A stretch of 64,000 nucleotides of DNA from Geothrix sp. (GTDB lineage Bacteria > Acidobacteriota > Holophagae > Holophagales > Holophagaceae). The stretch is taken from the NCBI RefSeq assembly GCF_030219325.1, contig NZ_CP126625.1:732857-796856 (forward strand), given 5' to 3'. This document shows positions 37,061-47,244 of the stretch, in pieces (position 1 is the first letter of the stretch; every line of letters starts with the position of its first letter). The notes below the pieces were generated by a model. The model searched no databases and was not told the DNA's origin. It saw only the letters and a list, made by a program, of their open reading frames with translations. The position numbers were made by a program, and so were the translations under genes.

Positions 37061-37134
37061 AACCGCGAATGGCGCGAATTTTCGCGAATGGAATTCGGCG
37101 CTTTTATTCGTGCCCATTCGCGTCATTCGCGGTT
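37061..37134. repeat. CGCGAATG-family palindromic element, copy 3
   Basis: Left arm AACCGCGAATGGCGCGAAT (37061-37079), right arm ATTCGCGTCATTCGCGGTT (37116-37134); 18 of 19 bases pair. Inside are further units TTCGCGAATGG and TATTCGTGCCC. It occupies most of the sufB-sufC gap and ends 6 bases before the sufB stop codon on the + coordinate scale. Confidence 0.92.
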
Positions 37135-37140
37135 CCATCT

Positions 37141-38580
37141 TTAGCCCACACTTCCTTCAAGCTTCAGGGACAGCAGCTTGGTGGCCTCCACGGCGAACTC
37201 CATGGGGAGCTCGCGGAAGACGTCCTTGCAGAAGCCGTTGATGATCATGCTGATGGCTTCCTCGGCCGGGATGCCCCGCTGCTGGAAGTAGAAGAGCTGC
37301 TCCTCCCCGATCTTGCTGGTGGTGGCTTCGTGCTCCACCTTGGCGCTGCGGTTCTGCACCTCGATGTAGGGGAAGGTGCTGGCGCTGCAGGTGTGGCCGA
37401 TGAGCATGGAGTCGCACTGGCTGAAGTTGCGGGCGCCCTCGGCCTTGGGCTGGATCTTCACCAGGCCGCGGTAGCTGTTGGAGCTGTCGCCGGCGCTGAT
37501 GCCCTTGCTGATGATGGTGCTCCGGGTGTTCCTGCCGATGTGCACCATCTTGGTGCCGGTGTCCGCCTGCTGCTTGTGGTTGGTGAGGGCCACGCTGTAG
37601 AACTCGCCGATGCTGTCGTCGCCCAGCAGGATGCAGCTGGGGTACTTCCAGGTGATGGCGCTCCCGGTCTCCACCTGGGTCCAGCTGATGTGCGAGGCCT
37701 TGCCTTTGCAGAGGCCGCGCTTGGTGACGAAGTTGAAGATGCCGCCCACGCCGTTCTTGTCCCCGGCGTACCAGTTCTGCACGGTGCTGTACTTGATCGA
37801 CGCATGGTCGAGCGCCACCAGCTCCACCACCGCCGCGTGCAGCTGGTTGGTGTCGAACTGGGGCGCGGTGCAGCCTTCCAGGTAGCTCACGCTGGCGCCT
37901 TCCTCGGCCACGATGAGGGTGCGCTCGAACTGGCCCGACTCCTTGTTGTTGATGCGGAAGTAGGTGCTCAGGTCCATGGGGCAGGTGACGCCCTTGGGGA
38001 TGAACACGAAGCTGCCATCCGTGAACACGGCGCTGTTCAGGGCCGCGTAGAAGTTGTCGGCGGCGGGCACCACGCTGCCCAGGTATTTCCTGATGAGCTC
38101 GGGATGTTCCCGCACGGCCTCGCTGAAGCTGCAGAAGATGATGCCGACCGTGGCCAGCTTCTCCTTGTAGGTGGTGGTCACGCTGACGGAGTCGAAGACC
38201 ACGTCCACGGCCACGCCGGCCAGGGAGGCCTGCTCGTTGATGGGCACGCCCAGCTTCTCGAAGGTGCGCAGCAGCTCCGGGTCCACCTCGTCCATGGAGG
38301 CGTACTTGGGGGCCTTGGCCTTGGGGGCGCTGTAGTAGACGATCTTCTGGAAGTCGGGGCGGGGGTAGCTCACCTTGGCCCAGTCCGGCTCGGCCAGGGT
38401 CAGCCAGTGGCGGTAGGCCTTGAGGCGGAACTCCAGCAGCCACTCCGGCTCGCCCTTCTTGGCCGAGATGAAGCGGATGACATCCTCGTTGAGTCCGGCC
38501 GCGACGCTGTCCGCCTCGATGTCCGTCACGAAGCCGTACTTGTATTCCTGGCTGGTGACCACGTTCAAGGTGGTGCTCAT
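37141..38580 (-). CDS. sufB: Fe-S cluster assembly scaffold protein SufB
   Basis: 479 residues. It has the SufB core with [39 protein letters not shown] and the C-terminal [21 protein letters not shown]-type block preceding FYFQQRGI. SufB accepts sulfur and builds the cluster with SufC and SufD. First gene of the suf operon; a TTGACA-containing promoter candidate lies just upstream. Confidence 0.97.
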   Translation of the reverse strand: MSTTLNVVTSQEYKYGFVTDIEADSVAAGLNEDVIRFISAKKGEPEWLLEFRLKAYRHWLTLAEPDWAKVSYPRPDFQKIVYYSAPKAKAPKYASMDEVDPELLRTFEKLGVPINEQASLAGVAVDVVFDSVSVTTTYKEKLATVGIIFCSFSEAVREHPELIRKYLGSVVPAADNFYAALNSAVFTDGSFVFIPKGVTCPMDLSTYFRINNKESGQFERTLIVAEEGASVSYLEGCTAPQFDTNQLHAAVVELVALDHASIKYSTVQNWYAGDKNGVGGIFNFVTKRGLCKGKASHISWTQVETGSAITWKYPSCILLGDDSIGEFYSVALTNHKQQADTGTKMVHIGRNTRSTIISKGISAGDSSNSYRGLVKIQPKAEGARNFSQCDSMLIGHTCSASTFPYIEVQNRSAKVEHEATTSKIGEEQLFYFQQRGIPAEEAISMIINGFCKDVFRELPMEFAVEATKLLSLKLEGSVG

Positions 38581-38600
38581 CGCCGTCTCCCGATTCCCTT

Positions 38601-38629
38601 CATTCTGGAATCTCGACCAAAATTGTCAA
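38601..38629 (-). promoter_or_regulatory. Candidate promoter for the suf operon
   Basis: On the minus strand, TTGACA (38629-38624), 17-base spacer, AGAATG (38606-38601), about 20 bases before the sufB start. The -10 match is weak. The TTGAC / GGTCGA pair across the first part of the spacer could be an imperfect operator for an Rrf2-type Fe-S regulator, but no regulator gene is adjacent. Confidence 0.35.
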
Positions 38630-38662
38630 CTTAATAGGCTGTGGCCCCGGTCACGAGGCCCC

Positions 38663-40516
38663 TCAGGCCTGGGATGTCTCGTCCAACTCCTTGAGAAGGC
38701 CGCGGATCTGGTTCTTCACACCCTTGGCCTGGCTCTCGTTGAGGTCCCCGGCTTCGGCATCCAGGCCTTCGGTCAGGAGGGCCCTGGCCTGGTCCCGCTC
38801 TCCCAGGCCCACCAGGGCGGCCCCGAGCTGGAAGTGGTTGATGAGGGTGGGTTCCTTCTCGATGAGGGGATCCAGCAGATCCAGCACCTCCTGGTGGCGC
38901 TTCAGGGCCAGCAGGTACTGGCCCAGCAGAGTGCGGGCGCGGGGCTCCAGGCCCGGCAGGGGATGGGTGTGGAGCCGGCGGACCTCAGCCAGGTCCTGGA
39001 CCGTGATCTCCCCGTTCATGAGCCGGTAGGCCAGCCGCATGAGGGCCGCCTCCCACGCGCCGGTGCTCTTGGGATGCCGGGAGAGGAAGGCATCCAGGGC
39101 CTTGGTGATCTCGGGTTCCCGCTTCTGCTCCATGAGGTGTTCGAGGACCAGCCGCAGGGCCAGGAAGCAGAGCCGGGGATGGTGGTCGGAGCAGGCGAAC
39201 TTCAGGGCCGCCTTCATCTGGCCCTCGGGGTCCTTCTGGAAGGCCAGGCGGAGCTCGAGCCATTCGGAGCGCTGGCTCCGGCCCTTGCGGCGGGCCCGCT
39301 TGAGCAGCACCTCGGCGCCTTCGGTCTGGTTCTCGTCCAGCAGCGTCTCCACCTCGTCCAGCATGAGCTGGGTGCCGGCCTTGCCATCCCGGGCCTCCCG
39401 CAGCTGGGGGTGGCTCTCGGCGTCCAGCATGAGCAGGAGGTGGGGATCGCCGGGGTTCTGCATGAGGAGTTCCTGGAGGATCGCGAAGGCCTTGGGGCGC
39501 TCGTCCTGCAGGAGGTAGGCCTCGGCCAGGGCTTCCCGCACGTGCAGGTCGCCGGGCAGGTAGGCGCTGGCCTCCTTGAGGGCGGGCACGGCCATGGCGC
39601 TCTCGCCGCGGGCCACGTGGACCTGGCCCAGCAGCAGGAGCGTCTCACCGTCCTTGCGCCGCGCCACCGCCTCCTGGGCCGCCTCCAGGGCGCCCTGCAG
39701 GTCGTCCTGGTCGAGCAACAGCTCTGCCAGCAGCATGCGGGGCTCGGGGTCCTCGGGGCGCAGGTCCGCGGCCTGGTGCAGGGCCTCGATGGCCTGGTCG
39801 GCATGTTCCGGGAGTTCCTGCAGCAGCTTGCCCAGCAGCATCCAGGCTTCGAAGTGGCGGGGGCTCAGGCCCACGACCTTGCGGGCGAGCACCTCGGCCT
39901 CCTCGAAGTTCTGCGAGGCCTCGTGCAGGGAAGCCGCCGTGAAGAGCAGCTCGTAGTTCTTGGGGTCCAGGGGCAGGGCCTGACCCAGGCGCTGGGCGGC
40001 GCCGGGCAGGTCGGCGGCCTCCAGCAGGGCTGTGGTTTCCAGCAGGGCCCGCTTGAGCTGGGCCATGGACTTGGGCCGGGCGATGGGCAGGATGCGGGCC
40101 CGGTAGCGGGTGAACAGCTCCCGGGCGCTGATGAGGTGCAGGTTCTCCTCGACGAGGCTCTCCCAGCGCTCGGAGAAGGCGTGGGCATCCAGCTGGCGGT
40201 TGTGCTCCATCTCCTGCACCAGGGCCATGAGGCCGTTGCGCAGCATGACCTCGCTGCGCTCCAGCTTGCCCAGCTGGTCCGAGACGGTCTCCAGGTAGGT
40301 CTCCACCCGGCGGAGGGTCTCCTCCAGCCCCGTGATGCGCTCCAGCAGGTGCTCTTCCAGATCCTCGCCGCCGTCGGACTCGTCGGGCTCGTCCTCCCAG
40401 GTCTGGTCCCCGGCCAGGATGAGGAGACGCGTGCCGCACTTCAGGCAGGTCTCCCGATCCCCGGGGTTCCAGGCAAGGCAGTTCTGGCAGAAGGAACCCG
40501 GGAGATCGTTGGCCAT
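38663..40516 (-). CDS. TPR-repeat protein with N-terminal zinc ribbon
   Basis: 617 residues. The N-terminus FCQNCLAWNPGDRETCLKCG gives two CxxC pairs of a zinc ribbon (residues 9-27). An acidic linker follows, then a coiled-coil-like stretch (LLERITGLEETLRRVETYLE) and about a dozen tetratricopeptide-like helical pairs to the end. No signal peptide and no catalytic motif, so probably a cytoplasmic scaffold. The specific partner is unknown. Sits 36 bases downstream of the stop-to-start gap with PEPCK on the same strand. Confidence 0.75.
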   Translation of the reverse strand: MANDLPGSFCQNCLAWNPGDRETCLKCGTRLLILAGDQTWEDEPDESDGGEDLEEHLLERITGLEETLRRVETYLETVSDQLGKLERSEVMLRNGLMALVQEMEHNRQLDAHAFSERWESLVEENLHLISARELFTRYRARILPIARPKSMAQLKRALLETTALLEAADLPGAAQRLGQALPLDPKNYELLFTAASLHEASQNFEEAEVLARKVVGLSPRHFEAWMLLGKLLQELPEHADQAIEALHQAADLRPEDPEPRMLLAELLLDQDDLQGALEAAQEAVARRKDGETLLLLGQVHVARGESAMAVPALKEASAYLPGDLHVREALAEAYLLQDERPKAFAILQELLMQNPGDPHLLLMLDAESHPQLREARDGKAGTQLMLDEVETLLDENQTEGAEVLLKRARRKGRSQRSEWLELRLAFQKDPEGQMKAALKFACSDHHPRLCFLALRLVLEHLMEQKREPEITKALDAFLSRHPKSTGAWEAALMRLAYRLMNGEITVQDLAEVRRLHTHPLPGLEPRARTLLGQYLLALKRHQEVLDLLDPLIEKEPTLINHFQLGAALVGLGERDQARALLTEGLDAEAGDLNESQAKGVKNQIRGLLKELDETSQA

Positions 40517-40552
40517 GGTTCCAGGATAGAGGGGAACCGTCGCGCGGGGAGG

Positions 40553-42403
40553 CTACTTGTCGGAGGCGGGCTGCTCCCCGCTGGGGTGGCTGCGCCTCAG
40601 GGCGGCCTGGAGGAGCTGGCCCATGGCCGGGAATTCCGCGGGCAGGCGGTCGGTGAGCTTCTCGAACAGCTCCTCGTGGAGCAGCATCTCCTGGCGCCAT
40701 TCGTCGCCATCCACCTTCATCACGGCCTGGAACTCGGCGGGGCCGAAACCGGGCATCCCGCGGAGCTCGAGATCCTCCTCCAGCGGCATCCAGCCCAGGG
40801 GCCCTTCCACGGCCCGGGCTCGGCCCTGGACGCGTTCCACCACCCACTTCAGCACGCGCATGTTCTCGGAATAGCCCGGCCACAGGAACTTGCCGTCGGG
40901 GCCCTTGCGGAACCAGTTCACGCAGAAGATCTGGGGAGGGTGGGCGACCGCGTGGCCCATCTGGAGCCAGTGGTTGAAGTAGTCGCCCATGTGGTAGCCG
41001 CAGAAGGGCAGCATGGCCATGGGATCGCGGCGCACCGCGCCGATGGCGCCCGCGGCTGCGGCGGTGGTCTCGCTGCCGATGGTGGAGGCCATGTAGACGC
41101 CGAAGGCCCAGCTCACGGGCTGGAACACCAGGGGCACCGTGGTGGCGCGGCGGCCGCCGAAGAGCATGGCGCTGATGGGCACGCCTGCGGGATCCTCCCA
41201 GGCCTCATCGATGCACGGGCACTGGCGGGCTGGCGCCGTGAAGCGGGCATTGGCGTGGGCCGCGGGCTTGCCGCTGGTCTTGTCGTGGGGTTGCCCCTGC
41301 CAGTTGATGAGGCCATCGGGCGCCTCGTCCGTCATGCCTTCCCACCACACGTCGCCATCGGGGGTGAGGGCCACGTTGGTGAAGATGGTGTTCTGCTCGA
41401 TGGCGAGCATGGCATTGGGGTTGGACTTCATGCCCGTGCCCGGCGCCACGCCGAAGAAGCCGGCCTCGGGATTGATGGCGCGGAGGCGGCCATCGGGGCC
41501 TGGCTTGATCCAGGCGATGTCGTCGCCCACGGTGGTGATCTTGAAGTCCTTCAGGGCCTCGGGCGTGCGGAGCATGGCGAAGTTGGTCTTCCCGCAGGCG
41601 CTGGGGAAGGCGGCGGCCACGTAGGTCTTGGGCATGCCGGGGCCTTCCACGCCGAGGATCAGCATGTGCTCCGCAAGCCAGCCCTCCTCCCTGGCCATGG
41701 CGCTGGCGATGCGCAGGGCGAAGCACTTCTTCCCCAGCAGGGCGTTGCCGCCGTAGCCGCTGCCGAAGCTCCAGATGCTGCGCTCCTCGGGGAAGTGGAC
41801 GATGTACTTCTCCTGGTTGCAGGGCCAGGGAACGTCCCTCTGGCCCGCAAGCAGGGGCATGCCGACGGAGTGCAGGGCCGGCACGAAGTCGCCATCGCCG
41901 AGCGCGTCCCAGACCCGCCTGCCCATGCGGGTCATGATCTTCATGTTCACGGCCACATAGGGCGAGTCCGACAGCTCCACGCCGATCTGGGCGATGGGGC
42001 TGCCCAGGGGGCCCATGCTGAAGGGGATCACGTAGAGCGTCCGGCCCTGCATGCAGCCCCGGAACAGGTCCTGGAGGATCCCCTTCATCTTGTCGGGGTC
42101 CTCCCAGTTGTTGTTGGGGCCCGCGTCTTCCTTGATCCTGGAGCAGATGAAGGTGCGGTCCTCCACGCGGGCCACGTCGGTGGGATCGCTCCAGGCCAGG
42201 TAGCTGTTGGGGCGCTTCGCCGGATTGAGGGGGCGGAAGGTGCCTCCCTCCACCAGCCTGCCGCACAGGTGCTCGAACTCCTCGCCGCTGCCGTCGCACC
42301 AGTGGATGTCCTTGGGCTGGCAGAGTTCGATGACTTCCTCCAGCCAGCCGAGGAACTTCTGGTTCGTGACGAAGGAGGGTTTGTTGAGAAGGGCTGTGTC
42401 CAT
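40553..42403 (-). CDS. pckG: Phosphoenolpyruvate carboxykinase (GTP)
   Basis: 616 residues, the length of GTP-dependent PEPCK. Motifs: P-loop [13 protein letters not shown] with the catalytic hyper-reactive Cys, metal and PEP-binding [35 protein letters not shown]. Converts oxaloacetate plus GTP to PEP, CO2 and GDP, for gluconeogenesis or reverse anaplerosis. The frame extends upstream to 42580 without homology; ATG 42403 is used. Divergent from a TPR gene over about 175 bases. Confidence 0.96.
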   Translation of the reverse strand: MDTALLNKPSFVTNQKFLGWLEEVIELCQPKDIHWCDGSGEEFEHLCGRLVEGGTFRPLNPAKRPNSYLAWSDPTDVARVEDRTFICSRIKEDAGPNNNWEDPDKMKGILQDLFRGCMQGRTLYVIPFSMGPLGSPIAQIGVELSDSPYVAVNMKIMTRMGRRVWDALGDGDFVPALHSVGMPLLAGQRDVPWPCNQEKYIVHFPEERSIWSFGSGYGGNALLGKKCFALRIASAMAREEGWLAEHMLILGVEGPGMPKTYVAAAFPSACGKTNFAMLRTPEALKDFKITTVGDDIAWIKPGPDGRLRAINPEAGFFGVAPGTGMKSNPNAMLAIEQNTIFTNVALTPDGDVWWEGMTDEAPDGLINWQGQPHDKTSGKPAAHANARFTAPARQCPCIDEAWEDPAGVPISAMLFGGRRATTVPLVFQPVSWAFGVYMASTIGSETTAAAAGAIGAVRRDPMAMLPFCGYHMGDYFNHWLQMGHAVAHPPQIFCVNWFRKGPDGKFLWPGYSENMRVLKWVVERVQGRARAVEGPLGWMPLEEDLELRGMPGFGPAEFQAVMKVDGDEWRQEMLLHEELFEKLTDRLPAEFPAMGQLLQAALRRSHPSGEQPASDK

Positions 42404-42579
42404 GTCGGGACCCTCGTGGAAAAGACGCAAGCCATGGTATGCCCAGATGTTGTGGTCTTGGCAAGATAAGATGATGAGCTGGTTGTTTTTGCTATCCCGG
42501 GGCTGCCGGGCGGTCCAGATTGAACAATCGTCCCTGCCGCTTCCTGAAGGTTTTATCCTGTTGGCGTCGAGGTTGACCA

Positions 42580-43101
42580 ATGAGCGACGCGCAAGATCGG
42601 CAGGACAAACGGCAGGAGGCCATGGAGTGGGTGGGGAAGGCCTACCAGCTCCACATGAAGGGGGAGGTGGAGAAGGCCATCGGCCTCTACACCAAGTCCA
42701 TCGAGATCTGCCCCACGGCGGAGGCCTACACCTTCCGCGGGTGGGCCCGCTCCTTTGAGAAGGACTACGCCGCCGCCATCGAGGACTGCCACCGCGCCAT
42801 CGACCTGGATCCCGAGTTCGGCAACCCCTACAACGACATCGGCGCCTACTACGTGGAGCAGAACGAGCCCGACGAGGCGATCCCCTGGCTGCGCATGGCC
42901 CTGAAGGCCCAGCGGTACGAGAGCTACTGCTTCCCCCACTTCAACCTGGGCCGCGTCTTCGAGGCCAAGGGCCAGCTGGACAAGGCCCTCGAGCACTTCC
43001 GCCACGCCCTGGAGGAGAATCCCCGCTACGCCCTCGCCGCCAAGGCCGTGGATCGCGTGAAGGGCAAGCTCGCGGCGCGGAATCCCGAAGCCATCAGCTG
43101 A
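42580..43101 (+). CDS. TPR-domain protein
   Basis: 173 residues with about three to four TPR units (for example [60 protein letters not shown]). No signal peptide. Bacterial proteins of this size act as adaptors; the partner is unknown. Divergent from pckG. Confidence 0.8.
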   Translation: MSDAQDRQDKRQEAMEWVGKAYQLHMKGEVEKAIGLYTKSIEICPTAEAYTFRGWARSFEKDYAAAIEDCHRAIDLDPEFGNPYNDIGAYYVEQNEPDEAIPWLRMALKAQRYESYCFPHFNLGRVFEAKGQLDKALEHFRHALEENPRYALAAKAVDRVKGKLAARNPEAIS

Positions 43102-43239
43102 GCGGGGCTCCCGTGGCGCCCATTCCAGGCGACCTCCCGGGGGCGTGAAATTGTCGGCAGACATTGCCTGACCAACCAATCCGCTTTGGGTTGGTAGGAT
43201 GGCGGTCGATCAGAAATTCGAGGAGGGGAGGGCTTGCCG

Positions 43240-44073
43240 ATGCGAAAAACCAGCGCCTGGACCGTCCTGTTCCTGCTTTGTACCGCTTGGTCTGCATCGG
43301 CCCAGGTGACCGACACCATCCGCGTCAACGGCTCCGGCAGCGCCATGAGCATGCTGAAGCCGCTGGCGGAGGCGTACCAGCACTCGAACCGGCACGTCGA
43401 GATCGTTGCCGGCAAGCCTCTGGGCAGTTCCGGCGCCCTGAAGGCCCTGCTCGCAGGTGCCATCGACATCGCCGTGAGCAGCAAGCCCCTCTCGGCCGAG
43501 GATTCCGCCAAGGGGGCCCGGCTCTTCCCCTATGGCAAAACACCGCTGGCCCTCGTCGCGGAGAAGGAGGTTCCGGCCACCGACCTGAACTCCGCGCAAC
43601 TGGAGGACATCTTCGCCGGGCGGATGACCCGATGGGGTCAGGGGCCCGCCCTCCGGCTGGTCCTGCGCCCGGAAGGGGATGTCGACACGCAGCTCCTCCG
43701 CGGCTTCTCCCCCGCCATGAACCAGGCAGTCTCCCTGGCCCAGGCGCGACCCGGGATGCTCGTGGCCGTGACGGACCCCGAGGCCACGGCCCTGATCTCC
43801 CGGACCCAGGGCGGATTCGGCGTGGCCGGTCTGGCCAGCGTCCTGGAGGATGGCTTCCCCCTGAAGGTCCTCACGCTGAATGGCATCAGCCCGACCACGG
43901 CCGCGCTGGCCGGCGGGACCTACCCCCTGGTCAAGGACATCCACATCGTGATCGCAGGCGGGACGACTCCGGCGGCCATGGCCTTCATCACCTTCATCTA
44001 CTCGAAACAGGGCCGCGCACTGGCCCAGAAGGCGGGGGTCTGGGTCACGGCCTCGGCCACCCCCGCGCGATGA
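43240..44073 (+). CDS. PstS-like periplasmic binding protein
   Basis: 277 residues from ATG 43240, preceded by AGGAGGGGAGG; an in-frame TTG at 43234 is the alternative. Signal peptide TSAWTVLFLLCTAWSASAQ. The mature part has the phosphate-binding-like fold: INGSGSAM-type start (RVNGSGSAMSMLKPLAEAYQ), GSSGALKALLAGAIDIAVSSK, LEDIFAGRMTRW and the C-terminal FITFIYSKQGR. No pst transporter genes follow; instead a histidine kinase starts 4 bases after the stop. It is likely a sensor protein for that kinase rather than a transporter subunit. The ligand may be phosphate or another oxyanion. Confidence 0.82.
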   Translation: MRKTSAWTVLFLLCTAWSASAQVTDTIRVNGSGSAMSMLKPLAEAYQHSNRHVEIVAGKPLGSSGALKALLAGAIDIAVSSKPLSAEDSAKGARLFPYGKTPLALVAEKEVPATDLNSAQLEDIFAGRMTRWGQGPALRLVLRPEGDVDTQLLRGFSPAMNQAVSLAQARPGMLVAVTDPEATALISRTQGGFGVAGLASVLEDGFPLKVLTLNGISPTTAALAGGTYPLVKDIHIVIAGGTTPAAMAFITFIYSKQGRALAQKAGVWVTASATPAR

Positions 44074-44077
44074 CCCC

Positions 44078-46171
44078 ATGACTAGCGACTCGGTCCAGCG
44101 GCGCACGCGCCTGATCGTCTGGGGCATCTCCGGGCTGGTCACGGTGCTGGTGCCGCTGCTGTTCTTCATGGGGTCGCACCAGTACTTGCGGGGCGTCATG
44201 GCGGCCCGCACCGAGCTGCGGGCCCGGGAAGTGTCCCAGCTCATCGCGGCCAATCCCACGATGTGGCGGTTCGAGGAACTGAGGCTGACGGAACTGCTGG
44301 AACGGGGGGTGGCGGAGGACCGCTCCGAATCGGTGGAGCTCGTGGGTAACGATGGCACGCTGATCGCGCGCAAGGGCCGCGCCAACGGGGCCCTGCAGGC
44401 CACGCATCTGCACGACATCTACGACGCGGGGGAAGTCGTCGGCCGCCTGCGGGCCAGCTACTCGCTCAAGCCGCTCCTGCTCAAGACCCTGGTGGTGGCC
44501 CTGGGCTCGCTGGCCTTCGCATTCCTGGTGATCCTCGTATTCCGGAGGCTCACGCTGCGGGAGGTCCAGGAATCCGCCAGCGCGCTGAAGGAGAGCGAAC
44601 AGAAGTACCGCTCGCTCTACGGCTCCATGAAGGAAGGCCTCGCCATCCACAGCGTGGTGCCAGGGGAGTCGGGAGCCGGGCCGGCACTGACCATCCTGGA
44701 CGCGAATCCCAACTGCCTCGCCATGTTCGGCCTGGACCGGAAGGCCATCCAGGGGGACGACAGCTTCGCCATCTTCGGCGCGGGGCTCCTGGAGCATCGG
44801 GCCGAGCTGATGGCGCTGCAGGGGACCGAGGGCATCGCCTCGTTCGAACTGGCGGTCCCCGGCCTGGCCAGGCATTTCCTCGTACAGGCCTTCTCGCCCG
44901 TCCAGGGCCAGATCGCCACGCTCTTTGAGGACATCACCCAGCGGAAGCAGTCGGAGAACGAGCGCCTGAACCTGGAGCGCCAGCTGCTGCACGCCCAGAA
45001 GCTCGAGAGCCTGGGCATCCTGTCCGGCGGCATCGCCCATGACTTCAACAACCTGCTGGCCGCGCTCCAGGGCTTCCTCAACCTGGCCCAGATCCAGCTG
45101 GATCCGGGCTCCCCCGCCCTCCGGCACCTGGACGCCATGGAGCAGGTCCTCCAGCGTGCCGCGGATCTCACACGCCAGATGCTGGCCTACTCGGGGCGGG
45201 GGCGGTTCATCGTCCAGCCCCACGCCCTGAACCAGATCATCCAGGGCATGAACGACCTCGTGAAGGTCACCGTCTCCAAGAAGATCACCCTGCGCTTCGA
45301 TCTCGCCCTGGGTCTGTCCCCCATCGAAGCGGACGCCGCCCAGGTCCAGCAGGTGATCCTGAATCTCCTGGCCAATGCCTCGGAGGCCATGGGGGGGCTG
45401 GAGGGCGCCATCCACGTCGTCACCCGGGCCGCCCAGCTGGGGCCGGATGACATCGCGGGTGAGTTCCGGGGCCAGGATCTCGAGCCCGGCCCCTACGTGG
45501 TCCTCGAGGTCAGTGACACCGGTTGCGGGATGAGCCCCGAGGTGCAGGCCAGGATCTTCGACCCCTTCTACACCACCAAGACCACGGGCCGGGGTCTCGG
45601 CCTGTCGGCGATCCTAGGGATCCTGCGGGGGCATCGTGCCGGGATGCAGATCGACAGCTGGCCCGGCCAGGGCACGCGTTTCCGCATCTACTTCCGGGCC
45701 TCGGCGCAGCCTCTGGCGGTCAAGGGAATGAAGCCGCGGCCGCCCAGGACCAGGCTCCAGGGCAGCGTACTGCTGGTGGATGACGAGGAGATGATCGTGT
45801 CGTCGGTCTCCGACATGCTGGAGAGCATGGGACTCCGGGTCCACGTCGCCCGGGATGGCCGCCAGGCGGTGGCCCTGTTCCAGAAGGAGGGCGCAAACCT
45901 GGATCTGGTTCTGATGGACATCACCATGCCGCACATGGACGGCCTCGAGGCCTTCCGGCAGATCCACCTGCTGGACCCCCGCAAGCCCGTGATCCTCAGC
46001 AGCGGCTACACCGAGCACGAATCCATCCATGACGGGATCGGCGAGCAGGCCGCGGGCTTCCTCCAGAAGCCCTACTCGATCCACGACCTGTACGCGATGG
46101 TCACCTCCCACCTGGGTGGGCGGTCCCGGGAACGACCGGTGGAACCGACCCAGGGGACCCTCCCGTTCTGA
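44078..46171 (+). CDS. Hybrid sensor histidine kinase with C-terminal receiver
   Basis: 697 residues. First membrane helix (about 13-32), periplasmic part of about 110 residues, second helix (about 133-155). Then a PAS-like domain, HisKA with His320 or so in GGIAHDFNN, HATPase_c with N-box NLLANASEA, G1 DTGCGM and G2 GRGLGLSAI, and a receiver with Asp near 613 in LVLMDITMP. Autophosphorylates and passes phosphate to its own receiver; a phosphotransfer or output protein must be encoded elsewhere. Spacing of 4 bases from the PstS-like gene suggests the binding protein supplies the periplasmic input. Confidence 0.92.
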   Translation: MTSDSVQRRTRLIVWGISGLVTVLVPLLFFMGSHQYLRGVMAARTELRAREVSQLIAANPTMWRFEELRLTELLERGVAEDRSESVELVGNDGTLIARKGRANGALQATHLHDIYDAGEVVGRLRASYSLKPLLLKTLVVALGSLAFAFLVILVFRRLTLREVQESASALKESEQKYRSLYGSMKEGLAIHSVVPGESGAGPALTILDANPNCLAMFGLDRKAIQGDDSFAIFGAGLLEHRAELMALQGTEGIASFELAVPGLARHFLVQAFSPVQGQIATLFEDITQRKQSENERLNLERQLLHAQKLESLGILSGGIAHDFNNLLAALQGFLNLAQIQLDPGSPALRHLDAMEQVLQRAADLTRQMLAYSGRGRFIVQPHALNQIIQGMNDLVKVTVSKKITLRFDLALGLSPIEADAAQVQQVILNLLANASEAMGGLEGAIHVVTRAAQLGPDDIAGEFRGQDLEPGPYVVLEVSDTGCGMSPEVQARIFDPFYTTKTTGRGLGLSAILGILRGHRAGMQIDSWPGQGTRFRIYFRASAQPLAVKGMKPRPPRTRLQGSVLLVDDEEMIVSSVSDMLESMGLRVHVARDGRQAVALFQKEGANLDLVLMDITMPHMDGLEAFRQIHLLDPRKPVILSSGYTEHESIHDGIGEQAAGFLQKPYSIHDLYAMVTSHLGGRSRERPVEPTQGTLPF

Positions 46172-46211
46172 ATCCACCCGATCTGTGCTGAACTGGACGG
46201 CGAGGATCGCC

Positions 46212-47021
46212 ATGAAGCTCACCATCGCCCACAGCCCGGACTCCGACGACGCCTACATGATGGCCCCCCTGGCCCTGGGCTGGATGGAGCCGGATGGTTT
46301 CGAGATCGAGTTCATCCGCAAGGACATCGAGCAGCTGAATGCGGAAGCCACGGAGGGCCGGTACGACGTCACCGCCATCAGCTTCGGCGCCTACCCCGAG
46401 CTGCGGGACCGCTATGACCTGCTGACGGCCGGCAGCAGCATCCAGGAGGGCACCGGACCCCTGGTGGTGAGCCGCACGCCCCTGGACGTGGCGGCCCTGA
46501 AGAGCCTCACCATCGCCATCCCGGGCCGCCGCACCTCGGCCTACCTGTCCATGCGGAAGTGGTGCGCGGAGCACGGCTTCGAGCCCGAGGTCGAGCTGCT
46601 GCCCTTCGACCAGATCCTGCCGGCGGTCGTCGAGGGCCGCTTCGAGGCAGGCCTGCTCATCCACGAGAGCCAGCTCATGTACCACGACGCGGGCCTGCGC
46701 CTGGTGGTGGATCTGGGCGCCTGGTGGAAGCACGCCTACGACCTGCCCCTGCCCATGGGCGGGAACGCCATCCGCAAGGATCTGCCCGCCGAGGTGAAGC
46801 AGCGCTTCGCCGTGCTCATGCGCAAGAGCGTCGAGCTGGCCCGCGAGCGCCACTGGGAGAGCGTGGACTACAGCCAGTCCTTCGGCCGGGGCATGGACCG
46901 CGAGATGATCGGCCGCTACGTGAACGCCTGGGTGAACGACTTCACCGTGGATCCCGGACCCCGCGGCCGCCAGGCCGTGAGGCTGCTGCTGGGGCTCGAT
47001 CCCGTCTGGATCCAGGGCTGA
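46212..47021 (+). CDS. mqnD: 1,4-dihydroxy-6-naphthoate synthase (futalosine menaquinone pathway)
   Basis: 269 residues starting MKLTIAHSPDSDDAYMMAPL, the MqnD signature, with SFGAYPELRDRY, GPLVVSR, GLLIHESQLMYHDAGL and LPLPMGGNAIRKDL conserved. Converts cyclic de-hypoxanthine futalosine to 1,4-dihydroxy-6-naphthoate. The presence of MqnD implies menaquinone is made by the Mqn rather than the Men route; mqnA, mqnB and mqnC are elsewhere. GAGGA precedes the ATG. Confidence 0.95.
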   Translation: MKLTIAHSPDSDDAYMMAPLALGWMEPDGFEIEFIRKDIEQLNAEATEGRYDVTAISFGAYPELRDRYDLLTAGSSIQEGTGPLVVSRTPLDVAALKSLTIAIPGRRTSAYLSMRKWCAEHGFEPEVELLPFDQILPAVVEGRFEAGLLIHESQLMYHDAGLRLVVDLGAWWKHAYDLPLPMGGNAIRKDLPAEVKQRFAVLMRKSVELARERHWESVDYSQSFGRGMDREMIGRYVNAWVNDFTVDPGPRGRQAVRLLLGLDPVWIQG

Positions 47022-47244
47022 AACAGCTCCGCCAGAGAATGCTCTGATCACCCACCCGGTGGTCCGTTGAACTGTTGTTGACTCATAGGTTGTTTTTGAC
47101 TGAGGATGGGGCGCGCCCTCGTCCCGGCATGTTCCGAGCCTGAGCCCAGGGTGATTCAAGGTGAATTGGTTTCCAGGTTCTTGATGCGGGACTGAGTCGC
47201 ACAAACCCGAGGTCGACCACTCCCGCCCCTTCATCGGAGGGTGC
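47022..47244 (+). promoter_or_regulatory. Leader/promoter region of the hydrogenase operon
   Basis: 223 bases without a gene, more AT-rich than the surroundings at 47065-47105. Two TTGACT hexamers in tandem (about 47079 and 47095) resemble -35 elements. I do not see a clear Rex or sigma-54 consensus. CGGAGG lies just before the first start codon. Confidence 0.35.

Noticed and set aside
38420-42469. Plus-strand open frame of about 1349 codons opposite the TPR and PEPCK genes
   Set aside because: Antisense artefact of high third-position GC; no recognisable family.
47070-47110. Rex or sigma-54 binding site upstream of the hydrogenase genes
   Set aside because: Two TTGACT hexamers are present, but neither the TTGTGAANNNNNNTTCACAA nor the TGGCAC-N5-TTGC pattern can be found.
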